Positions 16,329 through 25,312 of a stretch of DNA of 64,000 bases are shown here, piece after piece. The notes below the pieces were generated by a model. It was not told the DNA's origin, made no database searches, and saw only the letters and a program-made list of their open reading frames with translations. The DNA lies in assembly GCA_009917545.1 (NCBI GenBank), contig QZDW01000001.1, positions 124,001 to 188,000 on the forward strand, in the 5' to 3' direction. A program made the position numbers and the translations under genes. How positions within the stretch are numbered: position 1 is the first letter of the stretch; each line of letters starts with the position of its first letter. Source of the stretch: a bacterium 1XD42-76 (GTDB lineage Bacteria > Bacillota > Clostridia > Lachnospirales > Lachnospiraceae).

Positions 16329-18150
16329 CCCCCTCCACCTCCTCTGCAAGTGTCATCTGGATATCATAGATCTTCCTGTAAATCCCGTTTTTTTCCATCA
16401 ACTCCTGATGGGAGCCCATCTCCGCTACTTTCCCCTGGTCCAGCACCATGATACAGTCCGCCTGCATTAACGTGGTAACACGGTGGGCAATCAGGATTAC
16501 TGTTGTCCCGGCCAGTTCATTTTTCAGGGCTTCCCGGATCCGGGCGTCCGTTTTGGCGTCTACCGCAGACAATGAGTCGTCAAAGACCATAACCGGCGTT
16601 TTCTGCATCAGCATACGTGCGATCGCCGTCCGCTGTTTCTGACCGCCGGACAGGGTAACGCCGCGCTCTCCGACCAGGGTATCATACCCCCTGGCAAAGT
16701 CTGTAATCGTCTCATCCATACAGGCAACAGCCGCCGCCTGACGGATCTCTGTCAGCGTAACCGGTTCTTTCGTAATGCCAATATTTTCCGAAATGGTTCT
16801 GGAAAACAGGAACGGTTCCTGGAGCACCATCCCGATATGCTGCCTCACCCATTCCCCTTTCATATCCGCGAGATCCACGCCGCCAATGGTGATGCTTCCA
16901 TTCTCCTTCGGCAGATCATAAAGCCTGTTTAACAGATGCATCAGGGTCGATTTCCCGGAACCGGTGCTTCCCAGAATCCCGAATGTGGTTCCCTTCGGGA
17001 TCCGGAAGCTGACATCAGAAAGCACAGACTCCCTGCCATACGCGAAAGATACATGATTAAATTCAATATCCCCGGCCATATCCGGAGTGACGGCATCCGG
17101 TTTATCCTGTTCTGTTTCGGAGTTCATGATATAACGGATTCGTTCCACAGAAACCCCGGCTTTGCTCATCTCGGAAATCGTCCGGCCAAGAGAACGGACC
17201 GGCCATACCAGCATTGTGTTATATGAGACAAACGCGATGAATTCGCCAGCTGTCATCTGCCCTTTCACACACAGATAAGACCCTAAGACTACGACCAGCA
17301 TGATCTGCAGACCGGAAACGAGGTCTCCGGTCCCCCAGAATAAGGACAGAACCAGACACAGCCGCATCCACTCATTCGTGTAGATATTATTTTGTTTTTC
17401 AAAACGTTCCTTCTCGAAATTTTCGCGCCCAAACGCCCGTACCACACGGATACCCGTCAGATTTTCCTGGGCGATTGCAGAAAGGATGCCCTCGTTTTCA
17501 TCGCATTTCGTAAAACGCTCCTGAATCCTGGAATGAAAGGCCCAAGAGTACCCGAGAATCACAGGAATAAATACCAGTGCCACCAGCGTCAATGTCCGGT
17601 TCATGGAAAACATGAAAAACAGGGACAGCCCGATCATAATGAAAATCCGAAATACTGCTGTCAACTGCTCTGAAATAAAATTTTTAATCGTATCCACATC
17701 AGATGTACACCGCTGTATGATATCTCCTGTTTGGTTTTTCATATGCCAGGAAAACGGCAGTCTCTGAATATGGGAAAACAGGCGGCTGCGCATTGTTTTT
17801 GCAAAGCGCTCTGCGCCTTTGCTGTTAAAATACTGATTGATATAGCGGAACACAGCGCTTCCCGCGGCTAAAAACACAATCGCAGCCCCGGCGAGCCATA
17901 AATGGCTCTTTAGATAAGAAAGCCCGACACCGTGCTCGACTGCCTCCACGACAACTGCCGGCAGCTTAAGCTCCTGGTCTCCGATCACACTGTCGATCGT
18001 CACCCGTATGATCTGCGGGGACAGCATATCAAATAAATTTACTGACAATGCAGCCAAAATACTGACGAAAAAAAAGCTCCGGCTCCCTGAAAGGAAATCC
18101 CAGACAAGGGACAGCGTTGTGTATCGGGACTGATTTTGTAAGTTCTGCAT
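16318..18150 (-). CDS. ABC exporter half-transporter, subunit A of heterodimer
   Basis: 610 residues: membrane domain (about 20-320) then ATP-binding domain (about 355-600). Walker A GSTGSGKST and signature TLSGGQKQR are canonical. Walker B ends VMVFDDSLSAVD, with Asp where the catalytic Glu should be. Its site is therefore the degenerate one, completed by the altered LSTGE signature of the partner gene. Start MQNLQNQSRYTT at 18148-18150 has GGAGGAGAATTTGAGT upstream; an ATG 17 codons earlier has no such site. First gene of a two-gene operon. Confidence 0.9.
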   Translation of the reverse strand: MQNLQNQSRYTTLSLVWDFLSGSRSFFFVSILAALSVNLFDMLSPQIIRVTIDSVIGDQELKLPAVVVEAVEHGVGLSYLKSHLWLAGAAIVFLAAGSAVFRYINQYFNSKGAERFAKTMRSRLFSHIQRLPFSWHMKNQTGDIIQRCTSDVDTIKNFISEQLTAVFRIFIMIGLSLFFMFSMNRTLTLVALVFIPVILGYSWAFHSRIQERFTKCDENEGILSAIAQENLTGIRVVRAFGRENFEKERFEKQNNIYTNEWMRLCLVLSLFWGTGDLVSGLQIMLVVVLGSYLCVKGQMTAGEFIAFVSYNTMLVWPVRSLGRTISEMSKAGVSVERIRYIMNSETEQDKPDAVTPDMAGDIEFNHVSFAYGRESVLSDVSFRIPKGTTFGILGSTGSGKSTLMHLLNRLYDLPKENGSITIGGVDLADMKGEWVRQHIGMVLQEPFLFSRTISENIGITKEPVTLTEIRQAAAVACMDETITDFARGYDTLVGERGVTLSGGQKQRTAIARMLMQKTPVMVFDDSLSAVDAKTDARIREALKNELAGTTVILIAHRVTTLMQADCIMVLDQGKVAEMGSHQELMEKNGIYRKIYDIQMTLAEEVEGDGA

Positions 18151-18289
18151 ACTCAAATTCTCCTCCAAAAAAATTATAACGCATCCTTTGTGGTGCTGCA
18201 AGGAAAATATAGGAAGAACCGGAAAAGTTTCCCTATCTGGCCGGATTGTGAATCATTATGGAAAACCTGCCAACAACCGGTTTTCCATA

Positions 18290-18319
18290 TAGACATATTG
18301 CCATATATTGTGATAGAAT
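18290..18319 (+). promoter_or_regulatory. Possible promoter of the chemotaxis receptor gene
   Basis: TAGACA (18290-18295) and TAGAAT (18314-18319) with an 18-bp spacer, 34 bp before the ATG. A small inverted repeat (GGAAAACC with GGTTTTCC) lies just upstream at about 18260-18286. Moderate match only. Confidence 0.4.
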
Positions 18320-18353
18320 ATTAATAAGGTATTACAATTTGAGGAGGAAAGCA

Positions 18354-20327
18354 ATGAAAAGTATCCGTAAAAAAATCACAATATGCCTGATGGCAACGGT
18401 TCTGGCTGCCCTGCTCGCAGTTGGAGCATCCAGCATCGTCTTAAGCTACCGCAGCACTGTCGCTACAGTCAGCCAAATGATGAGCGAAACCGCAGTTCTG
18501 GCAGCAGAGCGCATCGAACAGGAATTGATTGCCTACCGAAATGTGGCAATGGACACCGGGTGTATCCCTCAGTTATCGGATGCGTCTGTGTCTGTTGATG
18601 ACAAACGTGCCATTATTGATGAACGTGTTAAAATGCACGGATTCCAGCGTGGTAACATCATCGGCGCAGACGGAATCAGTATCTTTGACGGTAACGACTA
18701 TTCTGACCGTGAATACGTAAAACAGGCCATGCAGGGAACCGTCTATGTATCGGAACCGCTTATCAGCAAGATTACAGGAGAGCTGTCAATTATGGTAGCG
18801 GCACCGCTCTATTCTGATGGCAGCCGCAATGCAAAGATCGTAGGTGTCGTCTATTTCGTGCCGCCGGAGACCTTTTTAAATAACATCGTCTCTTCCATCA
18901 AGGTCGGAGAGAGCGGCCGCGCCTACATGATTAACCGTTCCGGTGATACGATCGCCGACATTACCCTTGATACGGTTACCACTCAGAACATTGAGCGGGA
19001 AGCTCAGAGCGACTCCTCGTTAAAGGAGCTGGCTGCTCTGCACAAAGATATGCGCCAGGGCCAGAACGGCTTTGGAAGCTTTCACAGCCAGGACGGTATC
19101 CGCTATGCTGCTTACGCCCCTGTAAATGGTACGGATGGCTGGAGCGTTGCTGTTACCGCATTAAAATTAGAATACCTGTCTGATACTTATTTTGGCATCC
19201 TTATCAATGTCATTGCAATCATCGCCTCGATTCTGGTTTCTATCGTTGTTGCATTGAAGCTGTCCAGCAATATCAGTGTGCCGATGCGCGCTTGCGCTGA
19301 GCGTATGAAGCTTCTGGTAGCAGGCGACCTGGAATCCCCTGTTCCCCAGGTCAGGGGCCAGGATGAAACGGCAGAGCTGACCCGCTCTACCGCAGAAATG
19401 GTGACAGGGTTAAATACCATCATCAACGACATCGGCTATCTGCTGACGGAAATGGCCAACCAGAATTTTGACGTCAACTCTTCCCACCATGACGCCTATG
19501 TCGGCAAGTTCCAGAGTATCCTGATGTCCATGCGTCATCTGAAGATTGAGCTGAGTAATACAATCCGTCAGATTGATATTTCAGCAGGCCAGGTATCTTC
19601 TGCCAGCGGTCAGGTATCCACAGGAGCGCAGAATTTGAGCCAGGGCTCCATCGAGCAGGCCAGTGCTGTTGAGGAACTGGCAGCCACGATTAATGATATT
19701 TCGCAGAGTGCCCAAAAGACCTCTGTTGCTGCCGAGCAGGCAGGCCAGTACGTAGGTCAGGCCGGAGCACAGCTTGGGATCAGTGTACAGCATGTCGGAG
19801 AACTGAATACAGCGATGGAAAAAATTTCCCGCTCTTCTGAGGAAATCTCCAAGATCATCGCTACCATTGAAAGCATTGCTTTCCAAACTAACATTCTGGC
19901 ACTCAATGCCGCCGTTGAGGCTGCACGTGCAGGCTCTTCCGGCAAAGGCTTTGCCGTCGTTGCTGACGAGGTACGTAACCTTGCCTCCAAGTCCGACCAG
20001 GCAGCCAAAGCCACAAAGGAGCTGATCGAAAGCTCGATTCATGCAGTCAACGAAGGAAGTGATTCGGTACGTAAGGTTACAGAGTCCCTGGAGCAGACCA
20101 GCGTCTACGCCGGCCATGTTACCGCTCAGATGAATATCGTGGTAGAGGCTGTGGAAAACCAAACGACCGCGATCAGTCAGATTACAGAAGGCGTTGACCA
20201 GATATCCTCTGTGGTACAGACAAACAGCGCCACCTCTCAGGAGAGTGCGGCGGCCAGCGAGGAGCTCTCTGCCGAGGCAACCAGCTTAAAGAATCTGGTG
20301 AACCGCTTTACACTTGCCAGAGATTGA
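18354..20327 (+). CDS. Methyl-accepting chemotaxis receptor with dCache-like sensor
   Basis: 657 residues. N-terminal membrane helix (about 8-30), a periplasm-side double-Cache-like sensor (about 35-275, with [14 protein letters not shown] and GVVYFVP), a second helix (about 280-305), a HAMP region (about 305-360), then a signalling domain. The receptor tip contains [19 protein letters not shown] and [15 protein letters not shown], typical of MCPs that bind CheA/CheW. The start ([12 protein letters not shown]) has GAGGAGGAAAGCA before it. It stands alone. Ligand unknown; dCache receptors often sense amino acids or organic acids, which would suit a Stickland fermenter, but that is a guess. Confidence 0.93.
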   Translation: MKSIRKKITICLMATVLAALLAVGASSIVLSYRSTVATVSQMMSETAVLAAERIEQELIAYRNVAMDTGCIPQLSDASVSVDDKRAIIDERVKMHGFQRGNIIGADGISIFDGNDYSDREYVKQAMQGTVYVSEPLISKITGELSIMVAAPLYSDGSRNAKIVGVVYFVPPETFLNNIVSSIKVGESGRAYMINRSGDTIADITLDTVTTQNIEREAQSDSSLKELAALHKDMRQGQNGFGSFHSQDGIRYAAYAPVNGTDGWSVAVTALKLEYLSDTYFGILINVIAIIASILVSIVVALKLSSNISVPMRACAERMKLLVAGDLESPVPQVRGQDETAELTRSTAEMVTGLNTIINDIGYLLTEMANQNFDVNSSHHDAYVGKFQSILMSMRHLKIELSNTIRQIDISAGQVSSASGQVSTGAQNLSQGSIEQASAVEELAATINDISQSAQKTSVAAEQAGQYVGQAGAQLGISVQHVGELNTAMEKISRSSEEISKIIATIESIAFQTNILALNAAVEAARAGSSGKGFAVVADEVRNLASKSDQAAKATKELIESSIHAVNEGSDSVRKVTESLEQTSVYAGHVTAQMNIVVEAVENQTTAISQITEGVDQISSVVQTNSATSQESAAASEELSAEATSLKNLVNRFTLARD

Positions 20328-20347
20328 TTCTAAAATACCCGGAATAT

Positions 20348-20392
20348 CCGGCAAAAGTCCATGTTTTGTCCTGGATATCCCGGGCGCTCTTT
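20348..20392 (+). terminator. Probable terminator of the receptor gene
   Basis: CCCGGAATATCC and GGATATCCCGGG pair with one mismatch, followed by GCTCTTTCAT. The T-run is modest. It lies just past the stop at 20327. Confidence 0.5.
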
Positions 20393-20473
20393 CATATCAA
20401 ATGGTCTCATGTTAGCCTGTGGAATTACAGGAGCTGATGACATTTGCACTATCTTTTGTGCCAAATCATTTCT

Positions 20474-20992
20474 CTATAATCTCAGGATTCCCGTAAAAAC
20501 TCTGATACCAGATCCATGCAGACAGTTCAGAAACTTCTCCACTTCTTCCAGAGCATCAATATACTCTTTCATAATATCCGTCAACTCTCTGTCCAACACA
20601 CTTTTATTATAAACCAGACAACCTCCTATTCCCATTCCCCGTTTCTCTTTTATACTCCTGTGCCTGACAGGCTTATTTTTCATATATGCTTCTATTTTAT
20701 CCCGCAGAGGGAGCATTTCCACCCGAATCATCAATTCAGTTGTTTGCTTTCCTAAAATATTGAATGAAATCAATTCTAAAATATCCCTGTGGATTTTCCA
20801 TTCGTTTTCCCACAGCGCATCCACAAGTACCATCTCTTCATCCATTTCTTCGTCAATGGCGCGATACTTTCCAGAACCATCCAAAAAGATGTCTCTCTGT
20901 TGAATCTGATGTTCGATTCCTCTTCTGAGTTCGTCCAGATCATCAAACTCTTTTCCCAGAAGTATTCTGATTGTCGGAACCCCACCTGTAGC
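20474..20992 (-). pseudogene. Beheaded gene of unknown function abutting the CRISPR array
   Basis: A reading frame of about 170 codons starts without a usable start codon right at the leader-distal edge of the CRISPR array; a stop in this frame lies inside the terminal repeat. The translation runs VPTIRILLGKEFDDLDELRR... through KYRAIDEEMDEEMVLVDALW... to ...FTGILRL. It is charged and probably helical, with no motif I recognise. The frame is open over its whole length, so it looks like the C-terminal part of a gene whose 5' end was lost when the array arrived or rearranged. A short protein from an internal ATG is possible, but I see no ribosome site. Function unknown. Confidence 0.5.
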
Positions 20993-22291
20993 ATTTCAAT
21001 CCACAAGGCCCTCACAGGCCTCGACAGCAGATGCGGACAGATGAAGGAATCCGCTGACATTTCAATCCACAAGGCCCTCACGGGCCTCGACATATCACAA
21101 CCGCATGCTCTACTTTGGGAAGCTCTATTTCAATCCACAAGGCCCTCACGGGCCTCGACCAGATGACGCCACAGGGGCTTTTGGAGCAAATATTTCAATC
21201 CACAAGGCCCTCACGGGCCTCGACGGTTCGTAGATAATAACTATATTGATAAAGTGGTATTTCAATCCACAAGGCCCTCACGGGCCTCGACTGGAATCCA
21301 AACTAAGATTTTTTGAATTAACAGTATTTCAATCCACAAGGCCCTCACGGGCCTCGACCCAGATCGCTCTTTTTGACTTCCTTCCCGTTAATATTTCAAT
21401 CCACAAGGCCCTCACGGGCCTCGACTAAGATATCTTAATAGTTTTTTTGGATTTTTGACATTTCAATCCACAAGGCCCTCACGGGCCTCGACTCTCTATC
21501 GTCGCATCATAGAGCTTCTTCCCAATATTTCAATCCACAAGGCCCTCACGGGCCTCGACGATTACATTCCAGGTTGCCGAACAAGATATTGTCATTTCAA
21601 TCCACAAGGCCCTCACGGGCCTCGACGGGACATTGGAAACTTAAAAGACGGCCTCGTGATATTTCAATCCACAAGGCCCTCACGGGCCTCGACCGTAAGA
21701 GAGAGAGAGAGCATGCGTAAGTCATTTCAATCCACAAGGCCCTCACGGGCCTCGACAAAATCGACATTTTTAAATCTGGGAAATTATGGCATTTCAATCC
21801 ACAAGGCCCTCACGGGCCTCGACCTGGGCGCATGATTATTATGTATTAAGTCGGTATATTTCAATCCACAAGGCCCTCACGGGCCTCGACTTACGTTATC
21901 GCGGCTGATTCCAGTAAATCCAAAATTTCAATCCACAAGGCCCTCACGGGCCTCGACTTACATCGGATGGGTAAGCTTCGACGTTGTGTTATTTCAATCC
22001 ACAAGGCCCTCACGGGCCTCGACCCTCGTAGTTTTCTGTGCGTAAGTATTCCGTATTATTTCAATCCACAAGGCCCTCACGGGCCTCGACGGTATCGGAG
22101 CTCCGGAGATTATGCGTTTGTTGTATTTCAATCCACAAGGCCCTCACGGGCCTCGACGAGCACCATATATATCCCATTTGTTCTGTTTTTCTATTTCAAT
22201 CCACAAGGCCCTCACGGGCCTCGACCTTCGCAACTACCGCTGTTCCATTGCTCCCAGTATTTCAATCCACAAGGCCCTCACGGGCCTCGAC
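20993..22291 (-). CRISPR. Type I-C CRISPR array, 20 repeats and 19 spacers
   Basis: Repeats of 33 bp begin GTCGAGGCCCGTGAGGGCC and end GTGGATTGAAAT on the minus strand, the expected type I-C form; the short inverted GGCCCGTGAGGGCC part makes the crRNA hairpin. The first repeat in plus coordinates starts at 20993, the last at 22259. Spacers are 30-35 bp, mostly 34; one is 30 bp (21694-21723). The array lies downstream of cas2 on the same strand, so the leader is at 22292-22459. The repeat farthest from it (20993-21025) has one base change (CCTGTGAGG for CCCGTGAGG), as usual for the oldest end. All other repeats are identical. Confidence 0.97.
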
Positions 22292-22459
22292 GGCAATTTC
22301 TACCAATTTTTCCCAACTTTTTTCAGTTTTCTAAGCATAATGCTTCATTTTTCTCATTCAACTCCCCTCCCTATCCCAAAATCCCTATTTTCTATGCCCT
22401 CATTCCCGCTTTTTCAAGTGCGAATATTCCAACTTTTCCATGTCCACTTCACATCCGCA
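22292..22459 (-). promoter_or_regulatory. CRISPR leader region
   Basis: 168 bp between the cas2 stop and the first repeat, AT-rich on the repeat-proximal side (runs such as GAAAAAAGTTGGGAAAAATTGG). Position and strand fit a leader that carries the array promoter and the integration site. I cannot mark a precise -35/-10. Confidence 0.6.
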
Positions 22460-22750
22460 CTAAAAAATCAACGGTTCTGTCACATCAAATCCAGGCTTTG
22501 CCCCTATATGCTCCACCTTATTTTTATATTGGTTTCCCAGATTATAAAATCTCAGGCTGTCTTTATCTTTATCAATAAGCCCTTCTAAAATTGCTTTTAC
22601 CTGTCTGTATTTTGCTGCGTCCAGATTGCATTCAAATACAGAATTTTGCACACGCTGTCCATAATTTACACATTGCTTTGCCACCTTTCGCAAACGTGCT
22701 TTACCTGCCGCCGTCTCTGTATTCACATCATAGGTAATCAAAACCAGCAT
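22460..22750 (-). CDS. cas2: CRISPR-associated endonuclease Cas2 (type I-C)
   Basis: 96 residues. The start MLVLITYDVNTETAAGKARL is typical of type I-C Cas2, with the acidic residue of the YDV motif. It forms the structural core of the Cas1-Cas2 integrase. I choose the ATG at 22748-22750 with GGTGGTGAG before it; in-frame GTG codons just upstream are alternatives. It follows the restored end of cas1 by 9 bp and precedes the leader. The gene is intact, but its partner Cas1 is frameshifted, so spacer uptake may be off. Confidence 0.95.
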   Translation of the reverse strand: MLVLITYDVNTETAAGKARLRKVAKQCVNYGQRVQNSVFECNLDAAKYRQVKAILEGLIDKDKDSLRFYNLGNQYKNKVEHIGAKPGFDVTEPLIF

Positions 22751-22759
22751 TCTCACCAC

Positions 22760-23790
22760 CTACTTCCATAAAAACGAAGGATATTCATCCAGATCTCCGC
22801 GTAAAAACCTGGACAGCAAAAGCGCCTGGACATAGGGAACCATTCCCCATTCGATCTTTTCATCTAAGAACGGATGTTTTATGGTTTCTGCCTTTTTTCC
22901 TGCCAGAAAGCCAGAAATTGTTTTCTGGTATCATCCTTCATAAGCACAGCGCCGTCTTCTTTTTTTAAAAAGCCTTCTGCTCCGATCATTCGCTTATTGA
23001 TCAATGTCAATGCAAAGCGGTCTGCCATGACGGCACGGAGCTCCTCCATCAAATCCAATGCCAATGACATTCTCCCCGGCCGATCGGTATGAAAGAATCC
23101 CACATATGGGTCGATTCCGACTGCCTCTAAAGCGCCGCCGCACATTCCCGCCAGCAATGTATATGCAAAAGAAAGCATCGCGTTTGTCAAATCCATGGGC
23201 GGCCGTTTACTTCTTCCATGAAAATAAAAATCCTGCTTCTGCTGAAGGATCAAATCATCAAATACGGAAAAATAGACAGAGGCGGCCTCCCCTTCCAGTC
23301 CTAACAGCTCTTCTGCCGAATGACTCCCGCGAATTTTGGGTATACTGGCCGCCAGAAAAGAAGACTTCTTTTTTAATTTTTCTGAATCCAGTCTCAAAGG
23401 ATAATCTCTGGCCGCCCGCTCCAGCACCCAACGGGAATTGTATACTTTCGCCGCAATAAAATTCCTCGCGATCCCCAGGGACTGCTCTTGATTATCACTG
23501 ACCCGATACTGCTCTTTTCTCAGCGTGACGTTTCCTCTGACTTCCCCGGAAACTCTGGCCAGAAAGCGGCCGCCGGGTGAAAGGAAGGATAAGTCAATGC
23601 CTCTTTTGGCACAGGCGCCCATCAATGCAGGGCTGGCTCCCGGATATCCAAAACTCACAATCGCTTCCAGATTATGCAGAGGAACCCGGCCGATTTCTTC
23701 GTCCTGATTCTTAACCACAACATTTTCGCCATCCAACGACAAATATCGGTCCTGTGCCGTCACATAAAGTGTGTTGAGCAGCCTTTTCAT
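22760..23790 (-). pseudogene. cas1: CRISPR-associated integrase Cas1 (type I-C), frameshifted
   Basis: Cas1 is the catalytic subunit of spacer integration. From MKRLLNTLYVTAQDRYLSL the frame is normal for 303 codons but stops at ...WQEKRQKP. The missing end is present in the next frame: EKIEWGMVPYVQALLLSRF... to ...YPSFLWK, the usual Cas1 C-terminus. The break lies at an A6 tract (22893-22898). One more A, or a -1 slip, would give a 343-residue protein, the normal length. The intact part carries the catalytic regions (the Glu region about 150-165 and later DRPGRMSLALDLME). The ATG overlaps the cas4 stop (ATGA). It may be a real loss of adaptation, slippage, or a sequencing error. Confidence 0.88.
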
Positions 23791-24464
23791 GACTCTCCCT
23801 CCTCCTTTGCCGCCAGCGTCCGTTCCATATAGGCTTTGGCCGATTTTTTCTTTCCCAGTACAGGAAGGCAGACATCCCGCAGAGAACACGCATTGCAGCT
23901 TTTGGTCCATTTCACACGGGGTGTATGGCGGCGGCTGTAATACTCATGCATTTCCAAAAACATTGCCTTTACTTTATCACGCAATTCTTTGCTGATCTCC
24001 ACCTTTGTTCTGCGTCTTGTCTCACCATAGTAAAGATATCCCCAGGGAATCTGACAGCAAAGCATTTCTTCCAGGCACAAAACCTGTGCTGTCAACTGCA
24101 GCGTATCCACATCTGTAACCTTGGGCCTCCCTCTCTTATATTCAACCGGCACCACCTGATACAAACCGCTCCTTCCTGTCAGGGAAATTCCCTCATCGCT
24201 GCGGTGAAATTCTACAATATCACACTCTCCGCTGATTCCCAATTCTCTGGATTGTATGGGCATCGCCCTGCTGATGATACAGTCGCCCCGTTTTTCCACT
24301 GCCGAAGCATCATGCGCCTTCAGATGCATCAGTTTTCCTTCCACGGTTCTTACATTTTCCTGCCACTGCAGTTCAATATAGGCCAACGCCCACTGTCTCC
24401 GGCAAAACGCAAAATGCTGTATACCGGAAAGCTGGAGAAAATCCTCCTCTTTATACAAGATCAT
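23787..24464 (-). CDS. cas4: CRISPR-associated exonuclease Cas4 (type I-C)
   Basis: RecB-like nuclease with an iron-sulfur cluster that trims and selects prespacers for Cas1-Cas2. 225 residues. One cluster Cys is near the start (FAFCRRQWALAYIE) and three at the end (CNACSLRDVC). RecB-type motifs GECDIVEF and VPVEYKRGRPK supply the metal-binding acidic and Lys residues. It overlaps cas7 by 14 bp upstream and cas1 by 4 bp downstream, so expression is coupled. It appears intact. Confidence 0.95.
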   Translation of the reverse strand: MILYKEEDFLQLSGIQHFAFCRRQWALAYIELQWQENVRTVEGKLMHLKAHDASAVEKRGDCIISRAMPIQSRELGISGECDIVEFHRSDEGISLTGRSGLYQVVPVEYKRGRPKVTDVDTLQLTAQVLCLEEMLCCQIPWGYLYYGETRRRTKVEISKELRDKVKAMFLEMHEYYSRRHTPRVKWTKSCNACSLRDVCLPVLGKKKSAKAYMERTLAAKEEGES

Positions 24465-25308
24465 ACACCTCTGGTTTCACACAAGGCAGATCTGCCAGAT
24501 GAATCTCATAATCAGCAAACGATTCCGGCCTGTCCTTCTTTTCCTTAATCTGAATGCTTCTGTGTATTTTCGCGGTGGATACTGCCGGCGTCTTTTCCTC
24601 ATGCTGCCACCAGTACAGACGGCATACCTCCATACTCCCCTCCGGCCGCGCCGATGAAGCGTCATTTTCAAACAGGGTTTTCAGTGCTTCCTTCAGAAGC
24701 TCTGCGTCCTCCTGAGAAAATCCCGTCTTTTCTGCCAGTTGAACATTTACACTTCCTTTTATTACATAAAGGCCAAAACCGACCCGATGTTTTGTCCCCA
24801 TGGTATCCGATGCCTTTCCATCTTTTACATCCTCACTGTTCACGCTTTTTGTAATCTGCATACTGATAATATCCACCGGAGATACGCTGACCGCCTGCTG
24901 AACCGATACCGGGCCCCGGACTCCTACGGATACGTTCACCCCCTTAAACGCAAACACCTGCCCGAAGGCTCTCACATCAATCCACTCCCTGCATGCAGCC
25001 TGGCTGAACTGATCCCGATCCGGATTTTTACTTTTACTTAAGATTGCCTTCAACTCCGCGTACCCTTCTGCACGGGCCTTCAGACTGGTAAATCCATCAT
25101 CGGCGCGATCATCTGACTGGACAAATACACGCGCTCCCAAATCCTGAAATCGGTTTCTGATTTTCCGCTTAATGCATACATCGGACATCTCTCCATACCC
25201 GTCAAAATTTTCTCTGGGACGGTTTCCATTCAGGGGATCTCCATTGGGGTTTGCGTTGGTTGCGGATATCAGCACTGCAAAATCAATTTTTCCTTTTAAA
25301 TTCGTCAT
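24451..25308 (-). CDS. cas7: CRISPR type I-C backbone protein Cas7 (Csd2)
   Basis: Cas7c coats the crRNA spacer as the helical backbone of the Cascade complex. 285 residues, usual size. The start GKIDFAVLISATNANPNGDPL and the motif NGNRPRENFDGYGEMSDVC are typical of the Csd2/Csh2 family. ATG at 25306-25308 is chosen over one nine codons upstream because AAGAGGAGTGAGAGT precedes it. It follows the cas8c stop by 4 bp and overlaps cas4 by 14 bp. Confidence 0.95.
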   Translation of the reverse strand: MTNLKGKIDFAVLISATNANPNGDPLNGNRPRENFDGYGEMSDVCIKRKIRNRFQDLGARVFVQSDDRADDGFTSLKARAEGYAELKAILSKSKNPDRDQFSQAACREWIDVRAFGQVFAFKGVNVSVGVRGPVSVQQAVSVSPVDIISMQITKSVNSEDVKDGKASDTMGTKHRVGFGLYVIKGSVNVQLAEKTGFSQEDAELLKEALKTLFENDASSARPEGSMEVCRLYWWQHEEKTPAVSTAKIHRSIQIKEKKDRPESFADYEIHLADLPCVKPEVYDLV

Positions 25309-25312
25309 ACTC

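Noticed and set aside
20993-22334. Several reading frames of 60-200 codons inside the CRISPR array
   Set aside because: They are translations of the 33-bp repeat in different frames (motifs such as STRPSRAST and IHKALTGLD), not proteins.
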